Source: Ectobacillus funiculus (GTDB lineage: Bacteria; Bacillota; Bacilli; Bacillales; Bacillaceae_G). From it: DNA of 64,000 bases. The position numbers were made by a program, and so were the translations under genes. Where the stretch lies: contig NZ_SCFM01000002.1 of NCBI RefSeq assembly GCF_004138295.1, positions 124,001-188,000 on the forward strand, read 5' to 3'. The notes under the pieces were generated by a model that was not told the origin of the DNA, did not search any database, and saw only the letters and a program-made list of their open reading frames with translations. Below are positions 53,895 through 63,342 of this stretch, piece by piece (positions within the stretch are counted from its first letter, which is position 1; each line of letters begins with the position of its first letter).

Positions 53895-54854
53895 ATGGAG
53901 CATCGTAGTAAAATTTTAGACTGTACCATTCGTGATGGAGGCTTAGTGAACAATTGGGACTTTAGCGTCGAATTTGTACAGGACTTGTACAATGGCTTAA
54001 GTGAAGCTGGTGTTGAATATATGGAGATTGGCTACAAAAATTCTGCCAGGCTTCTTAAGGCAACTGAGCCGAATCCATGGAGATTTCTTGACGATAACTT
54101 CCTGAAAGAAATTATTCCTGAGAAAAAGTTCACGAAGCTATCTGCCCTAGTTGATATTGGGCGTGTAGATTCAAACGATATTCTCCCACGCGAGCAAAGT
54201 GTGTTAGATATGATTCGAGTGGCGTGTTATATTCGTGAAGTGGATAAAGGCTTAGAGCTTGTACAAATGTTTCATGATTTAGGGTATGAGACTTCACTTA
54301 ATATTATGGCTTTATCTAGCGTGCCTGAGCATCAACTGATTGAAGCGTTTGAACTAGTGAAAAAGAGTCCTGTAGATGTTGTATATATCGTTGACTCTTT
54401 TGGAAGTTTAGATCCTGCAGATATTGAGCATCAAGTGAAAAAATTCCAAGCGATGATTCCCAATAAACAGCTTGGAGTCCATACGCATAACAACATGCAG
54501 TTAGCATTTGCCAATACAATAACTGCAATCCGAAATGGGGTTACTTTCCTAGATTCGTCTGTTTATGGCATGGGACGTGCGGCGGGTAACTGTAATACAG
54601 AACTTCTCGTTAGCTACATACAAAAACCTAGCTATGAGGTGAAACCAGTTCTTGGCGTAATTGAAAAGCATATGCTAGACATGCGTCAAAAGTGGGAGTG
54701 GGGCTATATCATCCCTTACATGATTTCAGGTGTACTAAATGAACATCCACGTGTTGCGATGGCTTACCGTAACAGCGAAGATCGCGACAAATTTGTAGAT
54801 TTTTATGAAAAGGTAACATCACCCGAGGTTGCTGTAACTTCAGCATCAAAATAA
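53895..54854 (+). CDS. Aldolase of the DRE-TIM metallolyase family (HMG-CoA-lyase-like catalytic domain)
   Basis: I chose the ATG at 53895, behind GGGGGAAG; the frame opens at 53856. The 319 residues begin with the DRE-TIM signature KILDCTIRDGGLVNNWDFS (metal Asp, catalytic Arg). Later VVYIVDSFGSLDPADIEH and QLGVHTHNNMQLAFAN give the two metal histidines, and GMGRAAGNCNTELL is the usual loop. It resembles 4-hydroxy-2-oxovalerate aldolase but is shorter, and no acylating dehydrogenase is nearby. The substrate is unknown. It is monocistronic and has a strong terminator. Confidence 0.8.
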   Translation: MEHRSKILDCTIRDGGLVNNWDFSVEFVQDLYNGLSEAGVEYMEIGYKNSARLLKATEPNPWRFLDDNFLKEIIPEKKFTKLSALVDIGRVDSNDILPREQSVLDMIRVACYIREVDKGLELVQMFHDLGYETSLNIMALSSVPEHQLIEAFELVKKSPVDVVYIVDSFGSLDPADIEHQVKKFQAMIPNKQLGVHTHNNMQLAFANTITAIRNGVTFLDSSVYGMGRAAGNCNTELLVSYIQKPSYEVKPVLGVIEKHMLDMRQKWEWGYIIPYMISGVLNEHPRVAMAYRNSEDRDKFVDFYEKVTSPEVAVTSASK

Positions 54855-54919
54855 GCTGAATTGCTGTAAGGAGCTCTTTAGGTAACGGGAGCAGGGACTT
54901 ATGGGGAGTGGCAAAAGAA

Positions 54920-54973
54920 GCAGCTGTTTCCAAAAGATCGTTTGTATGAACGGCTTTTGGGACAGCTTTTTTG
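54920..54973 (+). terminator. Terminator of the aldolase gene
   Basis: AGCTGTTTCCAAAAG pairs with CTTTTGGGACAGCT, with AACG/CGTT inside, followed by six Ts. Confidence 0.85.
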
Positions 54974-54982
54974 CGCCAAGAT

Positions 54983-55035
54983 AAGAAAGTATAAGTTTTC
55001 GGGGGTGATGTCTAGCTCCCAAGGCCCAAAATGAA
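54983..55035 (+). repeat. Repeat E-like left end, partial copy 5
   Basis: AAGAAAGTATAAG and TCTAGCTCC resemble the left end of repeat E, and the piece again stands just behind a terminator. The right part is missing. Confidence 0.4.
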
Positions 55036-55063
55036 AGACTCCCGCATGAATCTGCAGGAGTCC
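55036..55063 (-). terminator. Terminator of the YjcZ-type gene
   Basis: GGACTCCTGCAGATTCATGC then GGGAGTC on the minus strand gives a GACTCC/GGGAGTC stem with T-rich sequence after it. Confidence 0.6.
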
Positions 55064-55084
55064 TACTTATGCAGATTTATTTAG

Positions 55085-55360
55085 CTAGCAGGCGAATTCG
55101 CTGTGCTTACCGAAACCGCAAGTAGTGCCGATAATAATTAATAGGATGAACAACACTACGATAAGCGCAAAGAAGCTACTATAACCGTGGCAGCCATACC
55201 CGTCATATCCACCATATCCGCAGCCATCAACGAAATGACCGTACCCATAAACGGGCATGCTGTAACCATGATGAACATGGGGAATGTTTTCCATATAGGG
55301 AACGTTGCTGCCGTACGGAGCGTTATTTTCGTAAGTATGTGTATCTGGGTCTCTATACAT
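55085..55360 (-). CDS. YjcZ-type sporulation peptide with Gly/Tyr-rich head
   Basis: The ATG at 55360 has GTGAGGCGG upstream. The 91-residue product has a hydrophilic part rich in His, Tyr and Gly ([18 protein letters not shown]) and a C-terminal helix [18 protein letters not shown], the signature of the YjcZ family of small spore-associated membrane proteins. The long His/Tyr-rich head is unusual, since most members are under 50 residues, and may be a spore-coat-like extension. Confidence 0.75.
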   Translation of the reverse strand: MYRDPDTHTYENNAPYGSNVPYMENIPHVHHGYSMPVYGYGHFVDGCGYGGYDGYGCHGYSSFFALIVVLFILLIIIGTTCGFGKHSEFAC

Positions 55361-55665
55361 AATAATACCGCCTCACTTTTGTTTTTGTAAGAAAGAGTAC
55401 TCTGGACGAATACCATATATCATACGCCTACAAAGGAAATATGAGCGCGTCTATTCCTTCTTTGGGCAAAAAGTCTTTAGACAATTTTTTATGTCGAAAG
55501 CTGCGCTTGGAGTTTAGATGAGGTCGAATTGCAAGTAGTTTATTAGCTTAGAACAGGTTGTCATGTACAGCTAACGCCAAAAGACCCAATCCTGAATGCC
55601 ATGGACTAGGTCTCTATCATATGTATTGAGAGTGTTTTTAGATATAGGCTGCTAGTTCCTGTTTA
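55361..55665. other. Gene-free stretch
   Basis: It must contain the promoter of the YjcZ-type gene, but I could not fix it. No other feature is seen. Confidence 0.35.
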
Positions 55666-56199
55666 CTAGATGGAAGTTGCTCGATAGATAGGATAAGTCT
55701 CTCCATCCGTATAAGTGATAGCGCCTGTCTGTTTCATGCCGAAGCGCTGTGCCACTCGCATGCCTTGCTCAGAAATGAAAATTCCTCCAATTTCCATAAT
55801 GTGAATTCCTTTTTTCTTTAAACCTTGTAAATAGCAGGGAATGTCACTTAGGAGGTTTTTAGCTAATTGCGCGCGTAGAGGATCTTTGATGTCAACCATG
55901 ACGGTTGTCCAATATAAAAATACACTTCGTGGTTTCTTGTAATCCAAAACATAATCAGCTATCTCTTTCTCATCCATTTCCCCGTGAAGAACTTTTTCAT
56001 AAATTTCTTTTTCCAATGGTAAAAAAGCATAGTGTCCTTTTATAACTCCATGAACATCAAGTACTCGGATAGTGTCTTCGTTTTGAGTAAGAACTTCTTT
56101 TGCGAATTCCTCTGACACATGCCATTGTCTAGGATATAAGCGATGCTCCAATTGCAATACATCTTTCAAATCTGCTATAGTGCCTTTTCTAACTTGCAT
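55666..56199 (-). CDS. GNAT-fold acetyltransferase-like protein
   Basis: I chose the ATG at 56197-56199 because GCAGGAGGAATT precedes it; the longer frame to 56322 lacks a site. The 177-residue product begins MQVRKGTIADLKDVLQLEHR, a typical GNAT opening, and continues with beta strands such as VFLYWTTVMVDIKDPL and HIMEIGGIFISEQGMRVAQR, then a short C-terminus with FGMKQTGAITYTDG. The acceptor is unknown. It appears to be monocistronic. Confidence 0.65.
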   Translation of the reverse strand: MQVRKGTIADLKDVLQLEHRLYPRQWHVSEEFAKEVLTQNEDTIRVLDVHGVIKGHYAFLPLEKEIYEKVLHGEMDEKEIADYVLDYKKPRSVFLYWTTVMVDIKDPLRAQLAKNLLSDIPCYLQGLKKKGIHIMEIGGIFISEQGMRVAQRFGMKQTGAITYTDGETYPIYRATSI

Positions 56200-56671
56200 A
56201 ATTCCTCCTGCCAACAAAGTGCTTAGTTTACGGTCAGATAGGCGAATCAGTGTAGCGTGAATCACCAACATCCGCCCCATCATTTTATCACTAAATAATA
56301 TTTCTATGCTAACTAGCAACAAGTGATAAGTTTACCTAGGGATATTGACATTAGAACCTCAAGAGAGAATAAATCTTAGCAGCGAAGCCATTTATTCATT
56401 TCCAACCCGGGTCAGTCCCTTTAGAGAAAGCGTAGCTAAGTGGTGGAGGATTGCGATTTTTTTGTCTTCTAGATCTTACTGAAGCGATGATAAGCAGGGA
56501 AGTAGGAGCAATTACCTGCAAAGGCAAATGCAAATGCAGATACACTGTAACAACCCTTATGCTACCCCCTTCTTAATAGGTTCAGTATAATTACTTGCTA
56601 TAAAAACTTGGTATATAAAAGAAACGAAAGATAGCTAATTAATGCTTTATAAAACATATCTATATGATTGA
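56200..56671. other. Gene-free stretch left of the fru control region
   Basis: AT-rich sequence with short broken frames only. I see nothing I can name. Confidence 0.35.
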
Positions 56672-56701
56672 TTTTGAAAGTTTTTGATTGTTTTTGAAAG
56701 A
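56672..56701 (+). promoter_or_regulatory. Three 10-bp direct repeats, candidate FruR-type operator
   Basis: TTTTGAAAGT, TTTTGATTGT and TTTTGAAAGA follow each other without gaps, one per helical turn. DeoR-family sugar regulators such as FruR bind direct repeats of this kind. It is 423 bp before fruK; the space between holds no intact gene, only a broken frame (EEEMLEIRRFYKEKSEKRI) near 56810. Confidence 0.45.
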
Positions 56702-57123
56702 AAATATTGTTTTTTGTGGCCTTTCACGATAAAATTACCTCTAATCGGAATTGTTTTCATTGCGGCGAAAGTATAGGGTTTTGTTCCTGCAAACAGGCAA
56801 TGTTGAAGAGGAGATGCTCGAAATACGTAGGTTTTATAAAGAAAAGTCAGAAAAGCGCATTGAGAGTGATCGGGCGTTTGTAGAGTGGATTACTAACGGA
56901 AGCTTATAGAGATTTTTTAATGCCACAACTAAAAATCGTCCAAAAACAGTCAAGAGATATTGTTCAATAGGTAACAAAATGAATAGCAAAAAGAAGTGCA
57001 TATGTTTTGGTACCACAAGCACAACATCTAAAATCTTTTCTTTTACTATAGCAAGATTCTTAGGATTCAAGCATGGTGAGGATAAGTGGAAACTATATTA
57101 AAAATTAAAGTAAAGGTTGTGAA

Positions 57124-58041
57124 ATGATGATTTATACTTGCACATTAAATCCGTCTATTGATTACATTGTACACGTAAATAATTTCCAGCTTGGCGATCT
57201 AAACCGAATCTCATTTGAAGACAAGTATCCAGGCGGGAAGGGTATTAATGTTTCTCGTGTGTTAAAGCGTGCGGGAGTTGAAAGTGAGGCACTTGGGTTC
57301 GTTGGCGGATTTACTGGTACATATGTAGAGGATTTTCTGAAAACAGAAGGGATTGCGACAAATTTCATCCGTGTAAATAACGATTCTCGTATCAATATTA
57401 AGCTGAAAACTGAATCAGAGACAGAACTTAACGGTCAAGGTCCTGAGATCACAGAAAAGCAACTCAATGAGCTTGTTTCACAAGTTGAAGGCTTGCAGGA
57501 TGGGGATGTTCTTGTCTTGGCTGGAAGTATTCCAAGTTCATTACCAAGCGATTTGTATGCAACATTTTTGAAGCTAGTAAAAGAGAAAGGAGTCAAGGTA
57601 GTTGTTGATATGAGCGGAAAAGCTCTTCTTGATGTTGTAAAACAAGGACCGTTTTTCATTAAACCAAACCATCATGAATTAGGTGAGATGTTTGATGTGA
57701 CAATCGAGACACCAGAAGAGGCAATTCCTTATGGTCAAAAACTTCTTGATCTTGGCGCTGAGTATGTAGCTATTTCAATGGCAGGCAAGGGTGCACTTCT
57801 TATTACGAAAGATGGCGTCTATCAAGCTTCTGTACCAAAAGGAACTGTAAAAAATTCAGTAGGCGCGGGTGATTCGCTTGTTGCTGGATTTCTTAGTGCG
57901 TATGTACAGGGACGTGATGTAGTGGAAGCATTTCGGGTAGGAGTTGCTTCTGGGAGTGCAACGGCATTCTCACTTGAGCTATGTACACAGGAGGAAGTAG
58001 AACGCCTTATACCGGAAGTGGAAATTAAAAAAGTAGGATAG
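57124..58041 (+). CDS. fruK: 1-phosphofructokinase
   Basis: The ATG at 57124 (or 57127) follows AAAGGTTG. The 305 residues begin MIYTCTLNPSIDYIVHVNNF and contain the PfkB motifs YPGGKGINVSRVLKR (about 38) and KNSVGAGDSLVAGFL (about 243-257, catalytic Asp). It converts fructose-1-phosphate to fructose-1,6-bisphosphate. It lies 12 bp before fruA. A fruR gene, often first in this operon, is not present. Confidence 0.95.
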   Translation: MMIYTCTLNPSIDYIVHVNNFQLGDLNRISFEDKYPGGKGINVSRVLKRAGVESEALGFVGGFTGTYVEDFLKTEGIATNFIRVNNDSRINIKLKTESETELNGQGPEITEKQLNELVSQVEGLQDGDVLVLAGSIPSSLPSDLYATFLKLVKEKGVKVVVDMSGKALLDVVKQGPFFIKPNHHELGEMFDVTIETPEEAIPYGQKLLDLGAEYVAISMAGKGALLITKDGVYQASVPKGTVKNSVGAGDSLVAGFLSAYVQGRDVVEAFRVGVASGSATAFSLELCTQEEVERLIPEVEIKKVG

Positions 58042-58053
58042 GAGGACATTGAC

Positions 58054-59970
58054 GTGAAGATTACTGAACTATTAAAGAAGGATACGATTATTCTAGATTT
58101 GCAAAGCTCGTCAAAAGCAGATGTAATTGATGAGCTTGTGACAAAGTTAAATGAAGCAGGGCGCTTAGAAAGCCGCGAAGGTTTTAAAGAAGCAATTTTA
58201 AAGCGTGAATCACAAAGTACAACAGGAATTGGTGAAGGGATTGCAATTCCACATGCGAAAACAAGTGCTGTTAAAACGCCGGCTATTGCATTTGGTCGCT
58301 CTATCAGCGGAATTGACTATGAATCTCTTGATGGCCAACCAGCTCATTTATTTTTTATGATTGCGGCAAGTGAAGGTGCGAATAATGCCCATCTTGAAAC
58401 ACTTTCGCGTTTATCAATGCTCTTAATGGATACAGATTTCCGTAAGATGCTTCTTGCAGCCGAGAACATCGATGATATCGTCAAGATCATCGATGAAAAA
58501 GAAAGCGAGGGCGAGGAAGCAGAGGAGGAAGTAATTGACGAGGGCAACAGTGAATTTGTCCTTGCTGTTACAGCTTGTCCGACTGGAATTGCCCATACGT
58601 ATATGGCAGCGGATAGCTTAAAAGCAAAAGCGAAAGAAATGAATGTAAATTTGAAAGTTGAAACCAATGGTTCAAGCGGTGTGAAAAACAAGCTGACAGC
58701 CGATGATATTGAGAGAGCAACAGCTATTATTGTTGCAGCCGATAAGCAAGTAGAAATGGCGCGTTTTAAAGGAAAGCATGTAATTCAAGTGCCAGTTGCG
58801 CAAGGTATTCGCCGTCCGCAGGAGCTAATTGAACAAGCCTTGCGGCAGGATGCACCTATTTACCAAGGTGAGTCGAATGCGCAAACGGACCAATCAGCAG
58901 AGGGTGGTACAAAGGAAAGACGTGGCTTTTATAAGCATTTAATGAGCGGTGTCTCTAATATGCTACCATTTGTGGTAGGGGGCGGAATTTTAATCGCCAT
59001 CTCCTTTCTCTTTGGCATCCATGCATCCGATCCGAACGATCCTTCTTATAACCCGATTGCGGCAGCATTCATGAAAATTGGCAGCACGAATGCATTTGCA
59101 TTAATGATTCCGGTATTAGCAGGATTTATCGCGATGAGTATTGCGGATCGCCCTGGTTTTGTTGCCGGTATGGTTGGCGGTCTTATGGCTTCAACAGGAG
59201 GCGCAGGATTCCTAGGAGGATTGATTGCCGGTTTCCTTGGCGGTTATATTGTGCTTGGCCTGAAGAGAATTTTCCATGGTCTTCCGCAATCATTAGATGG
59301 CATTAAACCTGTGCTCTTATATCCGTTATTTGGTGTACTGCTTACAGGCCTTATTATGATGTATATCGTGATTGAACCGATGAAATTTATTAATGACGCA
59401 TTAACAACTTGGCTGGCTAGCTTAGGAACAGGAAATATGCTGCTTCTTGGGATCGTTCTTGGCGGTATGATGTCAATTGATATGGGTGGTCCGATTAATA
59501 AAGCGGCTCTTACATTCGGTATTGCTATGATTGATGCGGGGAACTACGCTCCTCATGCAGCTATTATGGCCGGTGGTATGGTGCCGCCGCTTGGAATGGC
59601 CCTTGCTACTACATTCTTCCGAAGCAAATTTACAAAGGATGAACGTGAATCTGGTAAAACATGCTATATTATGGGGGCATCGTTTATTACAGAAGGTGCG
59701 ATTCCGTTTGCGGCAGCTGATCCAGCTCGTGTGATTCCAGCATGTGTAATTGGTTCCGCAACAGCGGGAGCATTGTCAATGGCCTTTAAAATCGCATTAC
59801 CTGCGCCTCATGGAGGTCTGTTCTTACTTCCGGTTGTTATCGGGAACCCATTGCTTTATTTGGTAGCAATCTTATCTGGTGCTATCGTTACAGCCCTTAT
59901 CGTTGGATTGCTAAAACCGAAAAAACAAGTTGAAAACAATCAACAGTATCCGCAAGCAAAGTCTGCTTAA
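58054..59970 (+). CDS. fruA: Fructose-specific PTS EIIABC component
   Basis: The GTG at 58054 follows GGAGGACATTGAC. The 638 residues comprise EIIA (1-150, phosphorylated His67 in GEGIAIPHAK), EIIB (about 165-265, phosphorylated Cys175 in VTACPTGIAHTYMAA) and EIIC (about 290-630, eight or so helices, with GGPINKAALTFGIAM and GASFITEGAIPFAA). It imports fructose and phosphorylates it at position 1. The order EIIA-EIIB-EIIC is standard for Bacillales FruA. Confidence 0.97.
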   Translation: MKITELLKKDTIILDLQSSSKADVIDELVTKLNEAGRLESREGFKEAILKRESQSTTGIGEGIAIPHAKTSAVKTPAIAFGRSISGIDYESLDGQPAHLFFMIAASEGANNAHLETLSRLSMLLMDTDFRKMLLAAENIDDIVKIIDEKESEGEEAEEEVIDEGNSEFVLAVTACPTGIAHTYMAADSLKAKAKEMNVNLKVETNGSSGVKNKLTADDIERATAIIVAADKQVEMARFKGKHVIQVPVAQGIRRPQELIEQALRQDAPIYQGESNAQTDQSAEGGTKERRGFYKHLMSGVSNMLPFVVGGGILIAISFLFGIHASDPNDPSYNPIAAAFMKIGSTNAFALMIPVLAGFIAMSIADRPGFVAGMVGGLMASTGGAGFLGGLIAGFLGGYIVLGLKRIFHGLPQSLDGIKPVLLYPLFGVLLTGLIMMYIVIEPMKFINDALTTWLASLGTGNMLLLGIVLGGMMSIDMGGPINKAALTFGIAMIDAGNYAPHAAIMAGGMVPPLGMALATTFFRSKFTKDERESGKTCYIMGASFITEGAIPFAAADPARVIPACVIGSATAGALSMAFKIALPAPHGGLFLLPVVIGNPLLYLVAILSGAIVTALIVGLLKPKKQVENNQQYPQAKSA

Positions 59971-60032
59971 GGAAATATGTTGAGTCATTGTTAAAGTATT
60001 TGGTTTAAACGGTTAATTGAACACACTGTTGA

Positions 60033-60067
60033 AGGACGTTTGCTAGTGATAGTGAACGTCCTTTTTT
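60033..60067 (+). terminator. Terminator of fruK-fruA
   Basis: AGGACGTT (60033-60040) pairs with AACGTCCT (60054-60061), followed by six Ts. Confidence 0.9.
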
Positions 60068-60068
60068 A

Positions 60069-60205
60069 CACTTTAAGAAAGTATAAATTTCTAGCTGGAA
60101 GACAATTCGACGTAGCGAGAAATTTTAGGAATACAGTATAAGTGCAACCCCGCCTCTGTCTTCCCCCAAGAGCGGGGCTCGCCAGTCGGCGAGTTTTCTT
60201 TATCA
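60069..60205 (+). repeat. Intergenic repeat E, copy 4
   Basis: TAAGAAAGTATAAATTTCTAGCT, AATTCGACGTAGCGAGAAATT, AGTATAAGTGCAACC and AGAGCGGGGCTCGCCAGTCG, ending GGCGAGTTTTCTTTAT. It has the best hairpin of all copies: CTCGCC, AGTC, GGCGAG. It starts directly behind the fru terminator. Confidence 0.8.
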
Positions 60206-60340
60206 GAAAAAGGTGTAGATTAGTATCCAAAACTATGTTGATTCAAAAAAGCATATGCCATAGCAACTAAATGCTAATGGTATTGTAAAAATGATGTAAA
60301 CTAACAAGCATGTTATTTATGCATAAGTAATGTATATATT

Positions 60341-60373
60341 AAAACACCGTTCCAAAGATTGGAACGGTGTTTT
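60341..60373. terminator. Bidirectional terminator
   Basis: AAAACACCGTTCC and GGAACGGTGTTTT, a perfect 13-bp stem; on the minus strand it ends the acyltransferase gene. Confidence 0.9.
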
Positions 60374-60401
60374 AATATGCTTTGGATAATAAAAATACAT
60401 T

Positions 60402-61457
60402 TTATTCTATATGCAGTTTTTTTGAAGGTCTATATGGAATATGTAACGGATTTGATAAAAACGTCCCAATCTCGTATTTCTTTTCCATAATAAACGTAGA
60501 AATTAGGAGGGGAATGCTCACTCCGGCAACGGTATAGATTATATTCCCATAGTCCATAAATTGAAGAAGGATTTTGTTAACCCCGATGTGCATATACATA
60601 ATAGTTAAACCTCTATGGTTAATAAAGGAAAGGACTGACAGAACTTTTGCAGAGGTAATCAGTTGGAATATTCCACAATATGAAATTATCATAATAAAAG
60701 GAATCAACAAATCAAGGGCGTAATAGTCATAGTTTAGATACTTCATACTTAAATGATAGTCTAATAAACCAAGTTCTTGCAGCGCAATACACCCAACTGT
60801 TAGCAGAATACAAATGCCGGTAAGCAAAGCAGGAATTCGCTTTAGGTACGTTTTCGTATAGTACCCTATACTGTAATAACAGAGGGCTAATAGTGACACA
60901 TCTAGATTCCAAGGCACATACATGTGGAGGGAAGGCTCTGAGCCACTCAATGTATTCACATGCCATCCCTCAATATGAGAAATGACATAGAGAAAGAAAA
61001 TACATAATAAATGGGTTTTTGTTTTTTTGAAGACGAGGAACATGAGTTGAAATAAAACTTGTGTGAAAAAGAGACAAGTAATAAACCAAAACACACCATA
61101 GTACCCTGTAATAAATCTTCCGCCAAACAGTAACCCCCCTATGTCCTTCATATACCACTGCCAAGAAAGGTTGCCATGCAGGATTTCCCCTAGGTAGCGA
61201 GCCGCTGTGAATAGTCCTAAATAGATTGCATACGGGACAAGGAGACTGTACGCCCGTTTTTTTACATAAGATCCTAGTTGTGACCATTGCTCTATGGGTT
61301 TTGACACATAGCCGCTAAATAGAAAGAAAGCAGGCATATGAAACCAATAAATATACGTTATTAAATCATTATGATTATAAGCATGACCTGCAACCACTAG
61401 AATCATCCCAAATCCTTTTGCCGCATCAAGCCACACTTCGCGCTTTGCGCTTATCAT
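60402..61457 (-). CDS. Membrane acyltransferase (acyltransferase-3 family)
   Basis: I chose the ATG at 61455-61457 because AAGGGGTGAAAAC precedes it. The 351-residue product begins REVWLDAAKGFGMILVVAGH, with the family His (about 23), and has ten or so membrane helices, including IYWFHMPAFFLFSGYVSKP. The family (PF01757) moves acyl groups such as acetyl or succinyl onto polysaccharides, lipids or antibiotics at the membrane. No polysaccharide gene is adjacent, so the acceptor is unknown. Confidence 0.88.
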   Translation of the reverse strand: MISAKREVWLDAAKGFGMILVVAGHAYNHNDLITYIYWFHMPAFFLFSGYVSKPIEQWSQLGSYVKKRAYSLLVPYAIYLGLFTAARYLGEILHGNLSWQWYMKDIGGLLFGGRFITGYYGVFWFITCLFFTQVLFQLMFLVFKKTKTHLLCIFFLYVISHIEGWHVNTLSGSEPSLHMYVPWNLDVSLLALCYYSIGYYTKTYLKRIPALLTGICILLTVGCIALQELGLLDYHLSMKYLNYDYYALDLLIPFIMIISYCGIFQLITSAKVLSVLSFINHRGLTIMYMHIGVNKILLQFMDYGNIIYTVAGVSIPLLISTFIMEKKYEIGTFLSNPLHIPYRPSKKLHIE

Positions 61458-61666
61458 GTTTTCACCCCTTGTTACCATGTTGGTATTTATTTTATAAGGA
61501 AATCAACAGGATACCCCAGTGTTATAAGCTTTTAAACATTTAGTAAGGAGAAAGACACATTTTTAAATATGTGTTAATTCTTTTTTCATATAAAAGCCAT
61601 TAATTGTATCTCTTGCGTGCTTTCAATTTTCTCATACGAGTATGAAAATATAGAGAAAATATTTAA

Positions 61667-61697
61667 TGAATAACCTAAATATGTAAAACGGATAATA
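61667..61697 (+). promoter_or_regulatory. Possible sigma-G promoter of the second ger operon
   Basis: TGAATA (61667-61672), an 18-bp spacer and GATAATA (61691-61697) resemble the sigma-G consensus (GAATA and CATACTA-like boxes) used by germinant receptor genes in the forespore. It ends 38 bp before the start codon. Confidence 0.4.
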
Positions 61698-61735
61698 GAG
61701 TATATAAAAATGGTGGATAGGAGTATTCAAACGGT

Positions 61736-63325
61736 ATGAAATTTCTGCGAGGTAAAAATAAATATCCAGAGGCAGAGCAAAGAAATGAATCGATATCTGA
61801 TGCAGAAGCTTGTCCGCTTGAGGCTAATTTGGAAACGATGCTTTATAAAATGAAACAGGAACTTGGTGATAGTCCGGATCTTGTTACTCGGTCATTTGAG
61901 ATTGGGAGTACTCCAAGCATTCCCGTTAGAGTTGTTTATATAAGCGGCTTAGCGGATGAGCAAGCTATTAATGAATATATTATACGAGCGTTAATGGTAG
62001 ATACGGCAGAAAGCAAATTAGAAATAGATTGTAACCATGTCTTCGACCTTATCTTAAATAATGCTTTAACAATTGGCGATGTAGCCGTCTTAACAGACTG
62101 GAACGAACTTATTTTTTCCATTTTATCAGGCGATACAATCATTTTGATAGAAGGCCATGCTAAAGCTATAGCAAGCAGCACAAAAGGCGGTCAGTGGAGA
62201 GCGATTACAGAATCTACTACACAAGTCAATATTCGAGGACCTAAGGACAGCTTTAATGAATCCATCGCAACCAATATCGCTCTTGTTCGCAGACATCTTA
62301 AAAGTCCAAACCTGCGATTAGAAACAATGAGAATTGGAAATGTTTCGCAGACTAATGTAGCAATTATGTATCTAAAAGGGATTGTTAGTGATGAGCTTCT
62401 GCAAGATGTTCGACAGAGGCTGACAGATATTAAGATTGATGCTGTTCTTGAATCAGGATATCTTGAAGAGTTTATTCAAGATAAAACCTTTACTCCTTTT
62501 CCAACTATATACAATACAGAACGACCCGATGTAGTTTCAGGTAACTTATTGGAAGGAAGAATAGCTGTATTAGTAGACGGTACTCCGTTTACTCTCATTG
62601 TACCAACTATTTTTTCTCAGTTCTTTCAAGCATCAGAAGATTATTATCAGCGATACGATATCGTCGTATTAATGAGACTAATCAGATATACAAGCTTTTT
62701 TATCTTATTGCTCGGACCATCTTTTTATATTGCGGTTACGACCTATCATCCAGAAATGCTTCCAACTGCTCTTCTTATTAATATTATGGCGCAACGGGAA
62801 GGCGTTCCTTTTCCTGCTTTTATTGAGGCTGTGATCATGGAAGCTACCTTTGAAGTATTGCGTGAAGCTGGTATTCGTATGCCTCGGGCGGTCGGACAGG
62901 CTGTTTCGATTGTAGGAGCGATTGTACTAGGACAAGCCGCTGTGGAGGCAGGGGTTGTCACAGGGTTAATGGTAATCGTCGTAGCTATAACAGGGATTGC
63001 GAGTTTCGCCATACCGGCATACAACTTGACTATTGCCGCGAGAATGATTCGTTTTCCTTTAATGATTATATCAGCCCTACTTGGTTTTTATGGAATGACG
63101 TTAGCGCTGATTTTATTAGTTGCTCATATGAATAGTTTACGTTCTTTCGGTATTCCCTATCTGGCTCCCTTCACACCTTTTTCTTTGAAAGGTCAAAAGG
63201 ATACCGTTATTCGTGCTCCTTTCAAGTCTTATGTAACACAATCCCGTGTGATTGATCAAACAAATGCAGAGAATACACAAACTGATGATGAACTCAAATC
63301 ATCGGCTAGTGAATCGAGGAAATAA
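61736..63325 (+). CDS. Spore germinant receptor A subunit (GerA family), second operon
   Basis: The ATG at 61736 has GGAGT upstream. The 529 residues follow the GerA plan: a soluble N-terminal part to about 305, with LITNIALVRRHLKSPNLRLE-like family segments, then membrane segments with REGVPFPAFIEAVIMEATFE, EAGIRMPRAVGQ and VGAIVLGQAAVEAG. It is distinct from the paralogue at 29204, so a different germinant is likely. The C subunit gene follows after 17 bp; a B subunit gene would be expected beyond the window. Confidence 0.95.
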   Translation: MKFLRGKNKYPEAEQRNESISDAEACPLEANLETMLYKMKQELGDSPDLVTRSFEIGSTPSIPVRVVYISGLADEQAINEYIIRALMVDTAESKLEIDCNHVFDLILNNALTIGDVAVLTDWNELIFSILSGDTIILIEGHAKAIASSTKGGQWRAITESTTQVNIRGPKDSFNESIATNIALVRRHLKSPNLRLETMRIGNVSQTNVAIMYLKGIVSDELLQDVRQRLTDIKIDAVLESGYLEEFIQDKTFTPFPTIYNTERPDVVSGNLLEGRIAVLVDGTPFTLIVPTIFSQFFQASEDYYQRYDIVVLMRLIRYTSFFILLLGPSFYIAVTTYHPEMLPTALLINIMAQREGVPFPAFIEAVIMEATFEVLREAGIRMPRAVGQAVSIVGAIVLGQAAVEAGVVTGLMVIVVAITGIASFAIPAYNLTIAARMIRFPLMIISALLGFYGMTLALILLVAHMNSLRSFGIPYLAPFTPFSLKGQKDTVIRAPFKSYVTQSRVIDQTNAENTQTDDELKSSASESRK

Positions 63326-63342
63326 AGCAAAGGGGAATGCAG

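Noticed and set aside
55156-55416. Second minus-strand frame over the YjcZ-type gene
   Set aside because: The YjcZ frame has the better start site and a known family helix; the overlapping frame is a by-product.
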